Source: Psychrobacter immobilis (GTDB lineage: Bacteria > Pseudomonadota > Gammaproteobacteria > Pseudomonadales > Moraxellaceae). Taken from it: a stretch of DNA of 64,000 nt. Below the pieces are notes generated by a model. The model did not search any database. It was not told where the DNA came from and saw only the letters and a program-made list of their open reading frames with translations. The first letter of the stretch is position 1; each line of letters starts with the position of its first letter. A program made the position numbers and the translations under genes. Of this stretch, positions 18,729 to 29,284 are shown in pieces. The stretch is from contig NZ_CAJGZJ010000005.1 of NCBI RefSeq assembly GCF_904846225.1, forward strand, positions 155,676-219,675, in the 5' to 3' direction.

Positions 18729-18749
18729 AAATGATAATGGTTATCATTT
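18729..18749. promoter_or_regulatory. Fur box upstream of siderophore biosynthesis genes
   Basis: AAATGATAA and TTATCATTT flank TGG, a perfect 9-3-9 palindrome, followed by a further TTATCATT (18753-18760) that could extend to overlapping Fur binding. It lies about 50 bp before dat and should make the biosynthetic genes iron-repressed. Confidence 0.85.
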
Positions 18750-18797
18750 TTATTATCATTCGTTTTTATTAATTAATAGCGAATAAGGTTTGATACT

Positions 18798-20147
18798 ATG
18801 TCTACGTCTTTCTCAAAAGAAAAAAACAACAACAAAAACTATTTAAATCGCCAAGCGCAGTTTGAGTCAAAGGTGCGCAGTTATCCTCGCAAATTGCCTT
18901 TTGCGATTCAGTCGGCATCAGGCGTTTGGATTACCGATGTTGAAGGTAATAAATATATAGATTGCCTATCTGGAGCAGGGACGCTCGCGCTTGGACACAA
19001 TCATCCTGTCGTCACTGAGAGCATCAAACAGCTTTTGGACAGCAATCTGCCAATGCATACTTTAGACATTACTACGCCATTAAAAGACAAATTCAGCGAG
19101 TTCATGTACACGCTTTTGGCGACCAATCGCGATGAATATTGCTTGCAGTTTTGCGGGCCGACAGGTGCTGATGCGGTGGAAGCTGCGATTAAATTGGCAA
19201 AACAAGTCACTGGTCGCTCAGGTATCGTCAGCTTTAGTGGTGGCTATCATGGCATGACTCATGGCGCGCTTGCGGTGACGGGTAATCTGGCTCCCAAGCA
19301 AGGCATTGAGGGGCTTATGAGTCCTGTACAGTTTTTGCCATATCCCAATGCTTATCGCTGCGCTTTTGGCTTGTCCTCTGAACAAAGTGTCAGTGCGCAT
19401 ATTACGTATTTTGAAAACTTTCTAAAAGATGTAGAGAGCGGTGTGGTCAAACCAGCAGCGGTCATTTTAGAAGTGATTCAGGGAGAGGGCGGAGTCAATC
19501 CTGCGCCAATAGAGTGGCTAAAGCAGGTGCGCCGCGTGACCAAAGAGCTTGATATTTTATTAATTATCGATGAGGTGCAAACAGGATTTTGCCGTACGGG
19601 ACGCTGGTTTGCCTATCAATATGCAGACATCGATCCCGATATGATCGTTATGTCAAAAGCCATTGGCGGCGGTTTACCCTTGGCAGTACTCGGTATCAAA
19701 AAACAATACGATGCATGGCAAGCGGGCAATCATTCTGGCACGTTCCGTGGCAATCAGTTAGCGATGGCAACGGGTCTTGCCACCCTTGAATATCTCAAAG
19801 AGAACGACATGGCAACTTATGTGTCTGAGATCGGTGCATGGTTTATGTCGGAGCTAAAAACGCTACAACAACGCTATCCCAGAATTGGTCATATCAGAGG
19901 TCGAGGGTTGATGATCGGTATGGAGATTATAGATCCGAGCTTACCCAAACAGACTGATGGTAGCCATCCTGCGGACAGTGCTGTGGCTGCAAGCATCCAA
20001 CAGGCCTGTTTTAGACACGGCTTGGTTATCGAAAAAGGTGGACGAAGCGGTACAGTGCTACGTTTGTTACCGCCGCTCAATGTGACAAAGGATGAGCTGC
20101 GACAAGTATTAGAAAAACTGGATAGCGCGCTGCAAGACAATGCTTAA
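18798..20147 (+). CDS. dat: L-2,4-diaminobutyrate--2-oxoglutarate aminotransferase
   Basis: A class-III PLP aminotransferase (449 residues) making L-2,4-diaminobutyrate from aspartate semialdehyde. Family motifs are [17 protein letters not shown] (cofactor-phosphate region), [15 protein letters not shown] (Asp near 256) and SKAIGGGLP with the Schiff-base lysine near 286. It is followed by ddc; the pair makes 1,3-diaminopropane and is the classic entry to rhizobactin/schizokinen/acinetoferrin-type siderophores. A Fur box lies just upstream. Confidence 0.93.
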   Translation: MSTSFSKEKNNNKNYLNRQAQFESKVRSYPRKLPFAIQSASGVWITDVEGNKYIDCLSGAGTLALGHNHPVVTESIKQLLDSNLPMHTLDITTPLKDKFSEFMYTLLATNRDEYCLQFCGPTGADAVEAAIKLAKQVTGRSGIVSFSGGYHGMTHGALAVTGNLAPKQGIEGLMSPVQFLPYPNAYRCAFGLSSEQSVSAHITYFENFLKDVESGVVKPAAVILEVIQGEGGVNPAPIEWLKQVRRVTKELDILLIIDEVQTGFCRTGRWFAYQYADIDPDMIVMSKAIGGGLPLAVLGIKKQYDAWQAGNHSGTFRGNQLAMATGLATLEYLKENDMATYVSEIGAWFMSELKTLQQRYPRIGHIRGRGLMIGMEIIDPSLPKQTDGSHPADSAVAASIQQACFRHGLVIEKGGRSGTVLRLLPPLNVTKDELRQVLEKLDSALQDNA

Positions 20148-20280
20148 CACGCCATATTTTCCATATTATTTTGTCTTAAAAAACTGATCACCATGATAAA
20201 AGCAATTGACAAAATTAATGAATGAGAATGGCCGCTTATCTAACTTCAATAGAGCCACAGAATAGACTGGTGAGAATACT

Positions 20281-21798
20281 TTGCATTTATTAAATGAGCA
20301 AACCAGTGAGCAATACCTCACACACATGCATAAAACGAGTACCGTCATCAAGCGATGGCTGGATGATAATAACGTATATTCAGGAGGAACGCCGCAACAA
20401 GTACAAGCGGCTAGTACCGTCCATATTAGCGAAAATGGGCGAGATATTGAGGCCATATTGGCAGATATACAAGCCAGTTTTTTGCCCGGTTGCGTGTCCA
20501 CTGCGCATCGTCATTGTTTGGCACATTTGCATCCGCCCACTTTGCTGATTGGTCAAATGGCGGAAATGATCATTGCCGCGACTAATCAAAGCATGGACTC
20601 TTGGAATCAAAGCCCTGCAGCCACTTATATTGAAAAAGATTTGGTTGAGTGGCTGTGTCGGCGATGTCAATTTGATAAAGGGGTTGCGTCTCAAACCAGC
20701 GCGCAGACTGATAGCGAATACACTCGTCAGTCGGGTGGCATCTTTACCAGCGGCGGTACACAAAGCAATCTGATGGGTTTATTGCTGGCGCGCAATAAAT
20801 TTTATGCAGCCAAAGGAATTGACGTACAAAAACAAGGAATGATGGGTCAACCCCGTGGCACCATCTTATGCTCAGACCAAGCGCACTTTTCTATCGAAAA
20901 AAACGCGGCCTTACTAGGGCTTGGCGTACAGTGTGTTGAAAAGGTAGACACCGATTCAAATGGCGCTATGCTCACATCGCATCTACAGCAGAGAATAGAA
21001 GAGATCGGCGTAGACAATGTGATGGCAGTGGTAGCAACCGCTGGCACGACGGATTTGGGCGCTATTGATGACTTAACAGGCATCGCCAAGGTTTGTCGTA
21101 CTGCTCAGATATGGCTGCATGTGGATGCGGCATGGGGCGGGGCTTTACTACTGTCTCAGCGCTATCGTCATCTCATTGATGGTATTCAAGAGGCAGATTC
21201 GATTACTTTGGATTTTCACAAGCATTTCTTTTTGCCTATCAGTTGTGGCGCTTTTTTATTACGCGATCAACAAAATTTTGAGAGCATTCGTCACCATAGC
21301 GAGTACCTCAATTCTTCTGATGATGAAAAAGACAATATCCCTAATTTGGTCACTTATTCTCTGCAAACCACCCGTCGATTCGATGCGCTAAAGCTGTGGA
21401 TGGCGCTTGATTTATTAGGAACTGATGATTACGGCGCACTGATTGATGCCTGTCTTGATATTGCCAGACAAGCGGCAGAGTTGATTGAAGATCACACCGA
21501 TTTTGTGTTAATGCACCAGCCTATTATTAGCAGTGTTTTATTTTACTTTAAACCAAAAAACACCGCGTTATCTGACAAGCAACTGTCTCAATTGAATCGC
21601 CAAATTGCCCAAGACTTATTGATTAATAATATTGCTAATGTGGCGACCACTCAATTGGGTCAGCAACTTTGCCTAAAATTCACTATTTTAAACCCTAATA
21701 CCCAAGCCAGCGATATCAATGCCATCCTTGAACAGGTGGCTGTCGCTGGCTTTGATCGACTCAAGGTTTCTGAAGGACAACACGATGATGCAACATAA
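20281..21798 (+). CDS. ddc: L-2,4-diaminobutyrate decarboxylase
   Basis: A group-II PLP decarboxylase (505 residues) converting L-2,4-diaminobutyrate to 1,3-diaminopropane. FTSGGTQSNLMGLLLARN, HVDAAWGGALLLS and LDFHKHFFLP (PLP lysine near 314) are diagnostic. The start is TTG at 20281, preceded by GGTGAG at 6 nt; the first ATG (20326) lacks a ribosome site. A GAATGAGAATGG stretch near 20220 faintly resembles a Fur half-site. The 3' end overlaps the next synthetase gene by 14 nt. Confidence 0.93.
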   Translation: MHLLNEQTSEQYLTHMHKTSTVIKRWLDDNNVYSGGTPQQVQAASTVHISENGRDIEAILADIQASFLPGCVSTAHRHCLAHLHPPTLLIGQMAEMIIAATNQSMDSWNQSPAATYIEKDLVEWLCRRCQFDKGVASQTSAQTDSEYTRQSGGIFTSGGTQSNLMGLLLARNKFYAAKGIDVQKQGMMGQPRGTILCSDQAHFSIEKNAALLGLGVQCVEKVDTDSNGAMLTSHLQQRIEEIGVDNVMAVVATAGTTDLGAIDDLTGIAKVCRTAQIWLHVDAAWGGALLLSQRYRHLIDGIQEADSITLDFHKHFFLPISCGAFLLRDQQNFESIRHHSEYLNSSDDEKDNIPNLVTYSLQTTRRFDALKLWMALDLLGTDDYGALIDACLDIARQAAELIEDHTDFVLMHQPIISSVLFYFKPKNTALSDKQLSQLNRQIAQDLLINNIANVATTQLGQQLCLKFTILNPNTQASDINAILEQVAVAGFDRLKVSEGQHDDAT

Positions 21799-23581
21799 AA
21801 CGCTTGATCGCTTGACGCTACAAAATTTAGTGAATGCTTATAGTTATGAGACAGGGCGGGGCAAAATTATACAGATAGACGAGCAGAATGCGCTGCAACA
21901 GCAAATCTCACAAAATAAGCCTATTTTGCTATTGAACCTTGCACCGCACAATACGGTTATGGCTGTCCCTGTGGATAGAGTCAGCCAATTGGGTCAGCAC
22001 CGTTTTGCTGATACGCCCTCTGTATTAAGTGCAGCCTCATTAAATGAGCATCAGCATGAACATCAGTGGCTGAAACCTTCTGCCATGAGTCTAGCGTCTT
22101 TTATTATTGAAGATATCGTCCATCAACATAAAGATGACGTCACGCTAGATGGCAATGGGGTGCTTAAGCGCTGGCTTGAGAGTTATGAAGGGCTACAGAT
22201 TATTTTAGAGCATCGTAATGATGAGATTGATGACATTGTTGATGACAAGCAGGATTTTATTCAAACTGAGCAAAGTCTGATTTATGGACATGCGATGCAT
22301 CCAACACCCAAAGGTCGAGCAGGTTTTTATGGTGCTGAATGGGCAAAGTATGCGCCCGAGACCAACAGCAAAACCCAGCTGAATTATTGGCTGGTACATT
22401 CGGACTATATTATTGAAGAGTTCGTTGATGGCGATAGCATCACAGCAGAGCTAAAGGAAAAGCTAGTGGCTGATATGAGCGATTATCAGCAACAATTGAT
22501 AGCGCAAAACCCTGAGCATAAATTGTTGCCACTACATCCTTGGCAAGCGACATTTTTGCAGCAACAACCATGGTATCAGCAGCTCGTGGAGAGCGGTCAG
22601 CTTTTTGATTTGGGTGCACTTGGATGGTATTTGCATCCGACGACATCGGTGCGCACGCTTGCAGCATTTGACGCCCCTTGGATGTTTAAACTGTCATTAT
22701 CTGTGGCGATTACCAATTCTGTGCGTATCAATTTGCCCAAAGAATGTAAGCGCGGTATGCATGCTTGCCGGATATGGCGTAGCGACTATGGTACGCAGTT
22801 GGGTACTGAATACCCTACGATCGCGGTACTGAATGATCCCGCTTGGATTGCCTTACGGATCAACGGCAAAATCATCGATGAGACCATCTGCATCCTACGT
22901 GATAATCCTTTTACTCAATCAATGCAAGTCACCAATTTGGCAAGTTTAAGCCAAGATCATCCCACCCGTCTCACCAACCGCTTGGCGACTTTATTTCAAT
23001 CTATTCATCAGTGTACCAATCAGCCTTTGGACAAGGTTGCTACTGAATGGTTCGATACCTACTTACAAGTGGGTTTTATACCGCTTATTCATCTGTATTA
23101 TCAGCACGGTATTGGGTTTGAGGTGCATCAACAAAATAGCTTGATAGAGCTAAAAGATGGTTATCCTGCCAAATTTTGGGCGAGGGACAATCAAGGATTT
23201 GGTTATATTGCTGAATATGCCATGCCACTTATTGATGCGTATCCCGAGCTTATCAGTGAAGGTGAGTGCGTCATTCCAGAAGATTTTGCCGATTCACGCG
23301 TGGCTTATTACTTAGTGGGCAATACGATCTTTGGTCTTATTACAGCGATTGCTCGCACGCAGCTTGTCAGTGAAACGGCTTTATTAGCAACGTTTCGAGA
23401 CTGTCTCGTCATGCTAGAAAAACAGTATCCACACCGCTCTTTATTCGATCTATTGCTACGCAGTCCTACATTACCGTTCAAAGGCAATCTGCTCACCAGA
23501 CTTCATGCTTTAGATGAGTTGACCGCGCCTGTGGAAACCCAGTCTATTTATGTAGACATTGCGAATCCTATGAGCGCTTAG
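21785..23581 (+). CDS. IucA/IucC-family NIS siderophore synthetase 1
   Basis: A 598-residue NRPS-independent siderophore synthetase that adenylates a carboxylate such as citrate and condenses it with an amine or hydroxylamine. Family features are HPTPKGRAGF (nucleotide-binding region), the HPWQ motif in LLPLHPWQA, a PTTSVRT-like segment, KLSLSVAITNSVR, and a C-terminal FhuF-like/IucC domain with HQQNSL. The ATG at 21785 is chosen for AAGGA 7 nt upstream. Position right after dat-ddc recalls RhbC of rhizobactin 1021 synthesis. Which substrate it uses cannot be told by eye. Confidence 0.9.
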   Translation: MMQHKTLDRLTLQNLVNAYSYETGRGKIIQIDEQNALQQQISQNKPILLLNLAPHNTVMAVPVDRVSQLGQHRFADTPSVLSAASLNEHQHEHQWLKPSAMSLASFIIEDIVHQHKDDVTLDGNGVLKRWLESYEGLQIILEHRNDEIDDIVDDKQDFIQTEQSLIYGHAMHPTPKGRAGFYGAEWAKYAPETNSKTQLNYWLVHSDYIIEEFVDGDSITAELKEKLVADMSDYQQQLIAQNPEHKLLPLHPWQATFLQQQPWYQQLVESGQLFDLGALGWYLHPTTSVRTLAAFDAPWMFKLSLSVAITNSVRINLPKECKRGMHACRIWRSDYGTQLGTEYPTIAVLNDPAWIALRINGKIIDETICILRDNPFTQSMQVTNLASLSQDHPTRLTNRLATLFQSIHQCTNQPLDKVATEWFDTYLQVGFIPLIHLYYQHGIGFEVHQQNSLIELKDGYPAKFWARDNQGFGYIAEYAMPLIDAYPELISEGECVIPEDFADSRVAYYLVGNTIFGLITAIARTQLVSETALLATFRDCLVMLEKQYPHRSLFDLLLRSPTLPFKGNLLTRLHALDELTAPVETQSIYVDIANPMSA

Positions 23582-23633
23582 GGTAAAGCAGAAAATCATC
23601 GATATATATCTAAGTGATAAGTAAGGAATCAAT

Positions 23634-25031
23634 GTGTTAGATCTTCTCGGTATTGGTTTGGGACCATTTAATCTTAGTCTGGCTGCATTATTGGGCAAAA
23701 CAGATGTCAAGGCCAAATTCTTTGAGCAAAAGGCGGATTTCAATTGGCACAAAGGCATGATTTTACCGCACACCACGCTGCAAGTGCCCTTTATGGCGGA
23801 TTTGGTGACATTGATAGACCCGACCAGTCCCTATTCATTTTTAAACTATCTGCATACACAGCATCGATTGCTTAAGTTTTATTTTTTAGAGGACTTTAAG
23901 ATTTATCGCAAAGAGTACAATCATTACTGTCAATGGGTTGCAGGTCAGCTTGATAGCTTAGCTTTTGATGCCCAAGTGATCAACGTGGCTTTTAACGAAA
24001 ATAGTGATGGCTCAAATGCTGACACACACAATGGGTTTATCGTCACGGTCAAAGAGCAAGGCGAGCAAAAAACGTACTATGCCAAAAACCTAGTCATAGG
24101 GACAGGCACGCAACCGACGCTGCCAGCTACGCTGAAAATGATTGCCGATCAAGCACCTGAGCGCTGTATGCACACCGCGCATTTTGCTAATCATTTCGAT
24201 TTTGAGGCTATTAAATCAAGAAATAACAAAACAAGGAACCATGAGATAGAAGGCGGTAAAGCAGACGATAGTCTGACCAAAATAGTGGTATTGGGGTCTG
24301 GGCAATCATCGGCTGAGGTATATCGCGAGTTGTTCGATCAGCAATTTGATGCTGATAATGAGCCAATGTTTCAGTTGGATTGGATAACCCGCTCAGCTGG
24401 CTTCTTCCCGATGGAATATTCGCCGTTAGGTTTGGAGCATTTTAGCCCTGCCTATACCGATTATTTTTATCAATTGGACGTCGCCACCAAAGCAAAAGTC
24501 GCGCCCAAGCAGGACCTGCTTTACAAAGGCATGGGGGTTGAGATTATCCGCGATATCTATCATAAGCTTTATGAGCGCAGTATCAGCAATCAAGCATTGT
24601 ACACGACGCTATTGTCCAACTGCGGCGTGGTTGCGGCGACGCTTGATGATGCTGATAATACATTAAAAGTGACGTTTGAGCAGCGTGAACAGAATCAAAC
24701 GTTTACGGCAGATTACGACTGTGTCATCGCGGGTACGGGCTATCGTCATGCGTTGCCTGCTTGCTTAAACACACTGCTGCACGCAATCGAACATGATGAA
24801 TTTGGACAACCAAAGATTGATCGACATTATGCCTTGGTTTATCAAAGTCATGATGATAAGGGCGGCAAAGTGTTTGTACAAAATCAAGAAATTCATACTC
24901 ATGGCGTTGGTACACCCGATTTAGGATTGGGTGCTTATCGAGCAGGGCAGATTATCAATCAATTAATGGGCACGGCAGTTTATGACACCGATGCTTTAGC
25001 AGTATTTCAAAGCTTTGGCGCGTCATCTTAA
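23634..25031 (+). CDS. Flavin-dependent amine N-monooxygenase (IucD/RhbE family)
   Basis: A 465-residue N-hydroxylating monooxygenase of the lysine/ornithine/diamine family, here expected to hydroxylate 1,3-diaminopropane or its acylated form. FAD motif GIGLGPFNLSLA is at the N-terminus, NADPH motif VLGSGQSSAEVY lies in the middle, and the C-terminal VIAGTGYRH and PDLGLGAYR segments follow. The start is GTG at 23634 with AAGGA 8 nt upstream; the overlapping ATG is in another frame and stops at once. It gives the hydroxamate part of the siderophore. Confidence 0.92.
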   Translation: MLDLLGIGLGPFNLSLAALLGKTDVKAKFFEQKADFNWHKGMILPHTTLQVPFMADLVTLIDPTSPYSFLNYLHTQHRLLKFYFLEDFKIYRKEYNHYCQWVAGQLDSLAFDAQVINVAFNENSDGSNADTHNGFIVTVKEQGEQKTYYAKNLVIGTGTQPTLPATLKMIADQAPERCMHTAHFANHFDFEAIKSRNNKTRNHEIEGGKADDSLTKIVVLGSGQSSAEVYRELFDQQFDADNEPMFQLDWITRSAGFFPMEYSPLGLEHFSPAYTDYFYQLDVATKAKVAPKQDLLYKGMGVEIIRDIYHKLYERSISNQALYTTLLSNCGVVAATLDDADNTLKVTFEQREQNQTFTADYDCVIAGTGYRHALPACLNTLLHAIEHDEFGQPKIDRHYALVYQSHDDKGGKVFVQNQEIHTHGVGTPDLGLGAYRAGQIINQLMGTAVYDTDALAVFQSFGASS

Positions 25032-25035
25032 CGTT

Positions 25036-25083
25036 TATTGGAAGTAAGACATATTGAAAGTAATACATGTTGGAATTAACACA
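25036..25083 (+). repeat. Three 16-bp tandem repeats in the monooxygenase-acyltransferase gap
   Basis: Three diverged 16-bp units, TATTGGAAGTAAGACA, TATTGAAAGTAATACA and TGTTGGAATTAACACA, fill most of the short gap between the two genes. Probably slippage; no function seen. Confidence 0.6.
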
Positions 25084-25106
25084 CAATATAAAATAAGGAA
25101 CTATCA

Positions 25107-25709
25107 ATGCCAACGACCACAAAAAATCTGCCAGATACTTTTAGCGTAGAGGCGTATCAAAAGACATTTGCATTAAGATCGGTCAAGTATCCCGAGGACA
25201 TGCCGTTGCTTTATAAATGGATGCACGCGGAACATGTCGTCGAGCAATGGCAACTGCATTTGCCTATGCCACAGCTTCGAGTACACTTTGAAAAAATGCT
25301 GGCCGATGACCATCAGCGTCTCTATATTATACTTTGCGAAGACGTTCCTATTGGTTACACGGAGATTTATGAAACGGCTCGTGATCGCCTGTCTCACTAT
25401 TATAAAGCCAAAGAAAATGACATGGGTTGGCATATTTTGTTGGGTGATCCTGCCGTCGTTGGCAAAGGCTATCTGAAACCGACAGGGATGATGATCAGTA
25501 AATTTATATTTGAGCATACCGATGCCAAAAAAATAGTGGTCGAGCCTGATAGCAAGGTTGAGGTTTATAAATGGGTGGCTGATAGTTTTGCCTATCATAT
25601 ACAACGGCTCATCGATATGCCTGAAAAAAAAGCATCGCTTTATTTTTGCAATCGTGATGAGTTTTTTGAATCGAGAGGCTATCTCAACTTTTATGGTGCC
25701 GCTATTTAA
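25107..25709 (+). CDS. Siderophore GNAT acyltransferase (IucB/RhbD type)
   Basis: A 200-residue GNAT-fold acyltransferase of the AlcB/IucB branch that acylates the hydroxylamine to a hydroxamate. The typical MGWHILLGDP segment, then KGYLKP and EPDSKVEVYKW of the acyl-CoA and substrate sites, are present. AAGGA precedes the ATG. Together with the N-monooxygenase it completes the N-hydroxy-N-acyl-diaminopropane arm. The acyl donor (acetyl-CoA or longer) is not evident. Confidence 0.88.
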   Translation: MPTTTKNLPDTFSVEAYQKTFALRSVKYPEDMPLLYKWMHAEHVVEQWQLHLPMPQLRVHFEKMLADDHQRLYIILCEDVPIGYTEIYETARDRLSHYYKAKENDMGWHILLGDPAVVGKGYLKPTGMMISKFIFEHTDAKKIVVEPDSKVEVYKWVADSFAYHIQRLIDMPEKKASLYFCNRDEFFESRGYLNFYGAAI

Positions 25710-25806
25710 TGAATAGAATTTTTTATGGTCACAAGGCCAACTACTTCCTAGAGGTTTTGGCGGTACGACGATGCTGGCAAGGCATGATTTGCCAATGGTT
25801 TAAATA

Positions 25807-27222
25807 ATGCCTTCACTTGATAGCAGTCACAGACTGACCCAAAAGCAAGTGCGTCAGGTGTTATTGACATTGTTGCTTGGTGGTACGGTCGTCAGCTTTA
25901 GCAATAGCGCTCTCAATCCTGCTATTCCGGTATTCATGTCGGTATTCGACGTCGATATTGTGATGGGCGGCTGGGTATTGAATGCGTATGTGCTGTCTAT
26001 GAGCGTCGGGCTTATGCTCAGCGGTTATTTGCATAAAAGGTTTGCCTTTAAGCTGGTCTATTTGACCGCGATCATAGGGTTTATGGTGGGTTCGGTGCTT
26101 GGTATGTCTGCGCCCTCCATGACGATAGTAATCGTCGCTCGTGCTATACAGGGCATTAGTGGTGGTCTAACTATCCCGCTGTCTATTGGCATGCTCTACC
26201 AGATTTATCCGCCGCATAGACACGGTAGAGTGATGGCGCTATGGGGCATTGTTATTATGATGTCACTAGCGTTTGGCCCACTGATAGGGGCTTATTTGGT
26301 GGAGCAATTTGCGTGGTGGACATTATTTGCAGCCACTATACCGCTAAGTGCGTTGGTCTTGGTTATGGTGTGGTTGTTCTTGCCTGACATGCGCGCGCCC
26401 AAAACAGACAGCTCTTTTGATGTCATTGGTTTTGTCAGCTTGCTCGTTTGGCTGCTAGCTTTGATGACATGGCTCAGTACGCTTAAGACAGATTTTCAGG
26501 CCAGCTTTGCTAGTGTGATTGAGACAGGTTTATTGGCTGTCGTGTTTTTACTATCCTTTTTGGGTTGGTGGATATATGAGCGCCGTCAGAGTCATCCGCT
26601 ATTGAACGTGCGCTTGTTTAATAATCAGGTGTATTTGCACAGTACGATTATCAGTGTGACGCAGACACTGGGTCTGATGGTGTGTCTGTTGTTATTGCCA
26701 ATCTTAATCCAAGAAGTCATGGGCGAGAGTGCATTATGGACAGGCGTTATTTTGATGACTGCGACGCTTATGTCTAGTATCACGACCCATTTTGCAGGCA
26801 AGCGCGTCGATAGGTATGGTGCTAGAGGCATCGGGATTTTGGGCATTATCGTCAGCGCGTCGTCTATGCTGATGCTGGCGTGGTGTTTGTATCAGCCAAC
26901 GCTTTGGTTGCTGATCGTTGTGATGAGTGTACAAGGTGTGGGAGTGGGGCTGGCATATCTGCCTACGACCACGGTCGGTTTTAGCAGCTTGGCGAAAGAG
27001 CTGGTCACTGAAGGCGCGGCGCTCAATAACATCAGTCGCCGAATTGTTTCTAGCATTTTTATCACGTTGGTTACGGTCTACGTGGCAGGGCGCGGGGCGC
27101 AATTATTAAGCGCTGGTAGTACGCAAAGCATTGGTGCTGCTATCCAAGAAATTTTTGTCATGCTGGCTGTGATTTTGTTTTTGACGGTTTTTTCGGCGCG
27201 GCAATTACCAAAAGCCACCTGA
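25807..27222 (+). CDS. MFS exporter (DHA2/EmrB type), probable siderophore exporter
   Basis: A 471-residue inner-membrane protein with about 14 hydrophobic segments and the DHA2-like motifs NPAIPVFM, ARAIQGISGGLTIPLS and WGIVIMMSLAFGPLIGAYL. It lies inside the siderophore biosynthetic block, so siderophore export is inferred from context. No clear ribosome site precedes the ATG at 25807. Confidence 0.85.
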   Translation: MPSLDSSHRLTQKQVRQVLLTLLLGGTVVSFSNSALNPAIPVFMSVFDVDIVMGGWVLNAYVLSMSVGLMLSGYLHKRFAFKLVYLTAIIGFMVGSVLGMSAPSMTIVIVARAIQGISGGLTIPLSIGMLYQIYPPHRHGRVMALWGIVIMMSLAFGPLIGAYLVEQFAWWTLFAATIPLSALVLVMVWLFLPDMRAPKTDSSFDVIGFVSLLVWLLALMTWLSTLKTDFQASFASVIETGLLAVVFLLSFLGWWIYERRQSHPLLNVRLFNNQVYLHSTIISVTQTLGLMVCLLLLPILIQEVMGESALWTGVILMTATLMSSITTHFAGKRVDRYGARGIGILGIIVSASSMLMLAWCLYQPTLWLLIVVMSVQGVGVGLAYLPTTTVGFSSLAKELVTEGAALNNISRRIVSSIFITLVTVYVAGRGAQLLSAGSTQSIGAAIQEIFVMLAVILFLTVFSARQLPKAT

Positions 27223-27377
27223 GTTATTTATAGTCTATGCACGCTGTCATACCAATCAGCTCAAGGCATTATTTTAGCTGGTAAACGTAATTAATTCTCA
27301 TTCGCTTTTATATGAATTCAATAGTACTGATTTAACCCAAACACTTATTTTTTAGTTTTTAGAAAGGACATTGTTAC

Positions 27378-29279
27378 ATGCAAAATAATCGAGAAAATGA
27401 TGCAACAAGTAGTCGAACGATTGATGTAACTGCGCCTTGGCAAGCGCCGATTGACCATCGAGCCATGCAGCGTGCAGAGCAGCGGGTCATCAAACAACTA
27501 TTACAAGCATTACTGTACGAAAACATTATTGATTTTGAGTATGCGAGTGCAGAATCAAGCAGTGATAAAGCGCTCTTGGATTTTACGATAAAAGCTACTG
27601 ATACTATCAGTTACTGTGCTCAAGGTCATATTCATTATAGCTTTGATATTATCCGTTTTAATAGCCTTAACGTACAGCGTAGCGTTGATGGCAATATGTA
27701 CGATGCCAAGCTTGAGAATGTCATTAGCGATATTTTGTTAAAAATAGAAGATGCCACATTAAAGGATAGCTTTATCAAAGAGCTGCGCCATACTTTAATC
27801 AATGAAATTCAATCTCAACAACTCTCACCAAATGCACCAACGCCCATTGACATGCTCACCTACGAGCAACTCGAAGGTTATTTGATGGCGGGGCATCCAT
27901 ATCATCCGTGTTTTAAGTCGCGTATTGGCTTTGATTTACAAGACAATTATGACTATGGGCCGGAGTTTGATCAAAATATCGAAGTGGTCTGGTTGGCGGT
28001 AAAAAAAGATCTGCTGGTCAGTAATACAGATTTTGATAGCAATCTCGACATGACGCTTAACGATTGGATTGAAAACTATGTGGATGCGGATAAGTTTGCC
28101 AAATTAACGGATAAGCTGAAACACGTACTTGTGACGACGAGCGAGCAGAATGGATATCAGATAAATGAAAGCGAAACGGTCAATACTTATGCATTCATCC
28201 CAGCGCATCCTTGGCAGTGGCAAAATACGTTAATCTTTGCCTTGCAGCCACTTATTGACACGCAAGAAGTGGTTTATTTAGGTAGTGCAGGCAACCAATA
28301 TCGTTCGCAGCAATCGATTCGCTCTTTGTCTATGTTACAAGACGACAAGGCTTATCTAAAACTCAGTATGCATCTGATGAATACCTCCAGCACTCGTATC
28401 TTAGCCAAGCATACGGTGATGAACGCCGCGATTGTGACGAAGTGGCTCAATCAGTTAGTGGCAGAAGATGCGGTAGCGCACGCGTTGCAAATTGCCTTTT
28501 TGGGCGAGACAGTGGGCGTCAGTTTGGATCATGAGGTGTTACAACAACGTGGCTATCAGCATTCGGATATTTATGGCGGACTTGGGGCTATTTGGCGTGA
28601 AAACGTGAGCCAGTATTTATCGATCAATCAAAAAGCCTTTCCGTTAAATGGTGTCAGTTATATCAATACAGATGGCTCTAGACTCATTGACCCTTGGATT
28701 GATAAGTACAGTGTAGAGGGTTGGACTGCCCAACTGATCAGAGTCACTGTCGCCCCGATATTGCACCTGTTGTTTGGTCACGGTATTGCTTTGGAGTGTC
28801 ATGCGCAAAATATCGTTTTGGTACACGAAGCAGGCTTTCCTATCAAAGTATTATTAAAAGACTTGCATGATGGTGTTCGTTATTCTCCCAAGCATCTGAC
28901 CCGCCAAGATTTGATTCCCAATTTCCATAGCCTACCTGCGGCCCATGCAGCGTTGAATCGTGGCTCTTTTATCGAAACCGACGATACCGATGGTATTCGG
29001 GATATGACGGTCGCTTGCTTATTTTTTGTGGCGTTTGCGGACATTGCTATTTTTATGCAAACCCATTATCACTACCCCGAGGCTGAGTTTTGGCAACAGG
29101 TTGCTGATTGTGTGACAGAGTATCAGGCTCATCATCCGGAGCATGCGGCAAGGTTTGAGTTGTTCGATGTATTTGCCAAGCAAACGCGTATTGAGTCTTT
29201 GGCTAAGCGCAGACTGTTCGGCGATCAGGTATTTCCGATCAAATATATCAATAACCCATTAGCCAAAAGCCGAGTATAG
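27378..29279 (+). CDS. IucA/IucC-family NIS siderophore synthetase 2
   Basis: The second NIS synthetase, 633 residues. It has the GHPYHPCFKSRIGF nucleotide site, HPWQW in FIPAHPWQW, SLSMLQDDKAYLKLSMH, and GIALECHAQN in the C-terminal domain. AAGGA lies ~9 nt before the ATG. An AATTCTCATTCGC stretch near 27293 is only a weak Fur-like match. It is followed 5 nt later by the third synthetase. Type A/B/C specificity needs phylogenetic placement. Confidence 0.9.
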   Translation: MQNNRENDATSSRTIDVTAPWQAPIDHRAMQRAEQRVIKQLLQALLYENIIDFEYASAESSSDKALLDFTIKATDTISYCAQGHIHYSFDIIRFNSLNVQRSVDGNMYDAKLENVISDILLKIEDATLKDSFIKELRHTLINEIQSQQLSPNAPTPIDMLTYEQLEGYLMAGHPYHPCFKSRIGFDLQDNYDYGPEFDQNIEVVWLAVKKDLLVSNTDFDSNLDMTLNDWIENYVDADKFAKLTDKLKHVLVTTSEQNGYQINESETVNTYAFIPAHPWQWQNTLIFALQPLIDTQEVVYLGSAGNQYRSQQSIRSLSMLQDDKAYLKLSMHLMNTSSTRILAKHTVMNAAIVTKWLNQLVAEDAVAHALQIAFLGETVGVSLDHEVLQQRGYQHSDIYGGLGAIWRENVSQYLSINQKAFPLNGVSYINTDGSRLIDPWIDKYSVEGWTAQLIRVTVAPILHLLFGHGIALECHAQNIVLVHEAGFPIKVLLKDLHDGVRYSPKHLTRQDLIPNFHSLPAAHAALNRGSFIETDDTDGIRDMTVACLFFVAFADIAIFMQTHYHYPEAEFWQQVADCVTEYQAHHPEHAARFELFDVFAKQTRIESLAKRRLFGDQVFPIKYINNPLAKSRV

Positions 29280-29284
29280 ACACC

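Noticed and set aside
25036..25083. 16-bp repeats considered as regulator-binding iterons
   Set aside because: They sit between co-directional biosynthetic genes, are diverged, and no promoter is seen; slippage is a simpler explanation.
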